Of a stretch of 8,226 nucleotides of DNA, positions 6,061 through 8,226 are shown one piece after another. The notes beneath the pieces are model-generated. The model was not told the origin of the DNA. It ran no database searches and saw only the letters and a program-made list of their open reading frames with translations. Location of the stretch: assembly GCA_910585895.1 (NCBI GenBank), contig CAJUHY010000083.1, positions 1-8,226 on the forward strand, read 5' to 3'. The stretch comes from an uncultured Lachnospiraceae bacterium. Lineage in GTDB: Bacteria; Bacillota; Clostridia; Lachnospirales; Lachnospiraceae. Position 1 is the first letter of the stretch. Each line of letters begins with the position of its first letter. Both the position numbers and the translations under genes were made by a program.

Positions 6061-6088
6061 ACAAACAAAGTCACGAAAGGAGTCGTTC

Positions 6089-7558
6089 ATGAACTATATA
6101 GGAATTGATCTTGGAACATCGGCGGTTAAGCTCTTGCTCATGCAGGGGGATGGGAAAATTTTAAAGATTGTCAATCGGGAGTATCCCATCAGTTTCCCCA
6201 AGCCCGGCTGGTCTCAGCAGAATCCTGAGGACTGGTACAGGGAAACGATGGCAGGGATACAGGAACTTCTGCAGGACAGTGATAAATCGCAGGTAGCTGG
6301 AATCAGTTTCGGTGGGCAGATGCATGGTCTGGTTATACTGGATGATAAGGATGAGGTCATCCGCCCGGCTATTTTGTGGAATGATGGGCGGACGGCTGAG
6401 GAATCAGCATATTTAAACGAAGTGATTGGCAAAGAGAAGCTGTCGGAGTGTACAGCGAATATTTCTTTTGCAGGGTTTACGGCCCCCAAGGCGCTGTGGA
6501 TAAAGAAATATGAGCCAGAGAATTTTGCCAGGATACGAAAGATAATGCTGCCGAAAGATTATCTTGCGTACCGTCTGAGCGGCGTTCACAGCAGTGATGT
6601 TTCAGATGCTTCCGGTACGTTGTTCTTTGATGTTAAAAACCGCTGCTGGTCGCAGGAAATGTGCACTATTTGCGGCATTCGCCAGGAATGGCTGCCCAAA
6701 GTATTTGAAAGTTACGAAACTGTGGGTACCTTGAAGCCGGAACTTGCCGGCGAGCTTGGCATTTCAGAGAAGACGGTGATTGCAGCGGGAGCCGGGGATA
6801 ATGCGGCGGCTGCAGTAGGTACTGGAACCGTAGGGGATGGGACCTGCAACATTTCTCTGGGAACAAGCGGAACAGTATTTATTTCTACGGACAGATTTGG
6901 CGTGGATGCAAATAATGCCCTTCATTCATTCGACCATGCAGATGGGAGTTACCATCTGATGGGATGTATGCTCAGCGCAGCCTCCTGTAATAAATGGTGG
7001 ATGGATGAGATTATCGGCACGAAAGAATATAATAAGGAGCAGCAGGAGATGAAGGCGCTGGGTGAGAACCATGTCTACTTTCTGCCGTATCTGATGGGAG
7101 AACGCTCTCCGCACAATGACCCGGATGCCCGTGGAACATTTATCGGTCTGACAATGGATACCACCAGGGCAGACATGACGCAGGCAGTTTTGGAGGGGGT
7201 GGCGTTCGCGCTGCGCGATTCTTTAGAGGTAGCGAAAGCGCTGGGAATTGAGATTACACATACTAAAATCTGCGGCGGAGGCGCTAAGAGCCCTATCTGG
7301 AAAAAGATTTTGGCAAATGTCTTAGGCATCCGCGTGGACGTGCCGGAAAATGAGGAAGGTCCATCCATGGGCGGAGCCATGTTGGCGGCAGTGTCATGTG
7401 GGGAATATCAATCCGTGGAAGAGGCGGCGCAGAAAATTGTAAAAGTAAAAGAAGTCATAGAACCTGAGCCGGAACTTACAGCTCTATATGAAAAACGTTA
7501 TCAGCAGTTTCGGAAAATATATCCGGCGTGCCGACAGCTTTTTCAGCAGTTAAAATAG
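6089..7558 (+). CDS. xylB: Xylulokinase, FGGY carbohydrate kinase family
   Basis: This 489-residue cytoplasmic enzyme is predicted to use ATP to phosphorylate D-xylulose to D-xylulose 5-phosphate for the pentose phosphate pathway. The N-terminal ATPase-fold domain starts with the phosphate-binding GIDLGTSAVK (5-14). QMHG (77-80) and WNDGRT (97-102) are the substrate-side motifs of xylulokinases. D237 in GAGDNAAAAVG is the likely catalytic base. CNISLGTSGTVF and GGGAKSPIW (396-404) mark the second, ATP-binding domain. Length is normal for XylB. The start is secure: AAAGGAG at 6076-6082 lies six bases before the ATG. The gene is first in an operon with an isomerase-like gene 54 bases downstream and is divergent from a LacI-type repressor. 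The partner is not XylA, so the physiological ketose might be another pentulose such as ribulose; FGGY kinases are hard to assign by motif alone. Confidence 0.92.
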   Translation: MNYIGIDLGTSAVKLLLMQGDGKILKIVNREYPISFPKPGWSQQNPEDWYRETMAGIQELLQDSDKSQVAGISFGGQMHGLVILDDKDEVIRPAILWNDGRTAEESAYLNEVIGKEKLSECTANISFAGFTAPKALWIKKYEPENFARIRKIMLPKDYLAYRLSGVHSSDVSDASGTLFFDVKNRCWSQEMCTICGIRQEWLPKVFESYETVGTLKPELAGELGISEKTVIAAGAGDNAAAAVGTGTVGDGTCNISLGTSGTVFISTDRFGVDANNALHSFDHADGSYHLMGCMLSAASCNKWWMDEIIGTKEYNKEQQEMKALGENHVYFLPYLMGERSPHNDPDARGTFIGLTMDTTRADMTQAVLEGVAFALRDSLEVAKALGIEITHTKICGGGAKSPIWKKILANVLGIRVDVPENEEGPSMGGAMLAAVSCGEYQSVEEAAQKIVKVKEVIEPEPELTALYEKRYQQFRKIYPACRQLFQQLK

Positions 7559-7612
7559 CGGAATAGCAGGCAGGCTTCAAATATATAAATCAATGGAAGG
7601 AGAAGAAGTATT

Positions 7613-8226
7613 ATGAACAACATGCCTAAAGAGAAACTTGGAATCGTAGCGGTGAGCAGGGACTGCTTTCCCATGACGCTTTCCGAAAACAGGAGAAAAG
7701 CCCTGGTCAAAGCGTATCAGGAGAAATATGGGGACATCTATGAGTGTCCTGTCTGCGTAGAGAATGAGGTACATATGCGCAAAGCGTTGGCAGATGTGAA
7801 AGCAGCTGGCTGTAATGCGCTGGTAGTCTATCTTGGTAATTTTGGACCGGAATCTTCTGAGACTTTATTGATTAAAGAATTTGATGGTCCGGCAATGGTA
7901 GTGGCTGCAGCGGAGGAGACTGGAGATAACCTGATACAGGGAAGGGGAGACGCGTACTGCGGTGTGCTCAATGCCAGTTATAACCTGAAACTGCGCAACC
8001 TCAAAGCATATATTCCCGAATATCCTGTAGGGACAGCAGAGGAATGTGCGGACATGATTCATGAATTTGAACCTATTGCGAGAGCCATTATTGGTTTGCA
8101 TAATCTGAAAATCATATCTTTTGGACCAAGACCACAGGACTTTTTGGCATGTAACGCACCGATTAAGCAGCTCTATAACCTGGGTGTGGAGATTGAGGAG
8201 AATTCAGAGCTTGACCTCTTTGAGGC
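7613..8226 (+). CDS. L-fucose/L-arabinose isomerase family protein, N-terminal part (cut by the window end)
   Basis: The first 204 codons are present and the frame is open to the last base; family members are usually about 450-600 residues, so more than half is missing. The sequence begins MNNMPKEKLGIVAVSRDCFP and contains NALVVYLGNFGPESSE, the AMVVAAAEET segment and SFGPRPQDFLACNAPIKQLY. These resemble the N-terminal Rossmann-like domains of the fucose/arabinose isomerase-like proteins found beside xylulokinases in clostridia. The family interconverts aldoses and ketoses using a metal; the metal-binding and catalytic residues lie in the C-terminal part and cannot be checked here. AAGGAG at 7597-7602 lies ten bases before the ATG. 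No terminator separates it from xylB, so the two are probably co-transcribed. The substrate is uncertain, and the name fucI or araA is not justified. Confidence 0.82.
   Translation, partial: MNNMPKEKLGIVAVSRDCFPMTLSENRRKALVKAYQEKYGDIYECPVCVENEVHMRKALADVKAAGCNALVVYLGNFGPESSETLLIKEFDGPAMVVAAAEETGDNLIQGRGDAYCGVLNASYNLKLRNLKAYIPEYPVGTAEECADMIHEFEPIARAIIGLHNLKIISFGPRPQDFLACNAPIKQLYNLGVEIEENSELDLFE

Larger units (their letters stand above)
5709..6088. other. Divergent control region between the lacI-type gene and xylB
   Basis: No convincing gene is seen in these 380 bases. They hold the repressor promoter near the left end, a copy of the ACCAAAAGGT motif, a GTGCAC half-site at 5943-5948, a tandemly repeated GTTGTAAAAT element, the xylB promoter and the CG-centred palindrome. 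The stretch 5842-5942 shows no clear promoter, terminator or riboswitch that I can name. Confidence 0.8.

Noticed and set aside
6044..6065. A CcpA cre site at the palindrome before xylB.
   Set aside because: The bases do not fit TGWAANCGNTNWCA in any register; the perfect palindrome fits a local LacI-type repressor better. No other convincing cre site was seen nearby.
5883..6074. A 63-codon minus-strand frame in the region before xylB.
   Set aside because: It runs through the xylB promoter and operator in A/T-rich DNA, and its composition (many Ile, Phe and Leu) is what such DNA gives by chance.
7593..7616. A seven-codon frame before the isomerase gene whose TGA overlaps the isomerase ATG.
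   Set aside because: Its ATG sits directly on the isomerase ribosome binding site and has none of its own; it is probably a by-product of the GGAAGGAGAAG sequence.
1..8226. CRISPR arrays, tRNA or rRNA genes, and known riboswitches.
   Set aside because: No regularly spaced repeats, tRNA cloverleaf with T-loop GTTCRA pattern, rRNA motifs or recognisable riboswitch cores were found on reading both strands.

Overview
The window looks like a piece of a Bacillota (Firmicutes) chromosome, most likely a gut-type clostridium of the Lachnospiraceae. The reasons are a YesN-type response regulator next to an LplA/YtcQ-type solute-binding lipoprotein, a secreted protein made only of BIG2 Ig-like repeats, strong AGGAGG-type ribosome binding sites, and canonical SigA promoters. 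The species call is inference; no rRNA or other marker gene is present.

Layout. (1) 1-3238, plus strand: an AraC-type response regulator and a solute-binding lipoprotein overlapping by 11 bases. They look like the distal end of a two-component/binding-protein operon whose histidine kinase would lie upstream of base 1. No permease gene follows. (2) 3365-4375, minus strand: a secreted protein with a signal peptide and four 75-residue BIG2 domains. It has its own promoter (4439-4467), an inverted repeat at the predicted transcription start, and a G-rich Shine-Dalgarno that could be paired. (3) 4507-4636: a compact, highly structured intergenic element. A 12-bp outer inverted repeat encloses three hairpins, the largest being a 25-bp stem that probably terminates the upstream lacI-type gene. 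(4) 4689-5708, minus strand: a LacI-family repressor with a SigA promoter at 5740-5768. (5) 5709-6088: a divergent control region with the xylB promoter (6009-6037) and a perfect palindrome with a central CG just downstream of it, the expected form of a LacI-family operator. (6) 6089-8226, plus strand: a xylulokinase followed by the N-terminal 204 residues of an L-fucose/L-arabinose isomerase-like protein that runs off the window.

How the genes may work together. The LacI-type repressor, the operator and the kinase-isomerase pair form a self-contained sugar-catabolic module: the isomerase makes a ketose, the kinase phosphorylates it, and a sugar ligand releases the repressor. The true substrate is open, because the isomerase is not XylA. 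The left-hand regulator/binding-protein pair probably senses or captures an oligosaccharide and may be a separate unit. Most of the notable non-coding structure is in 4376-4688 and 5709-6088.
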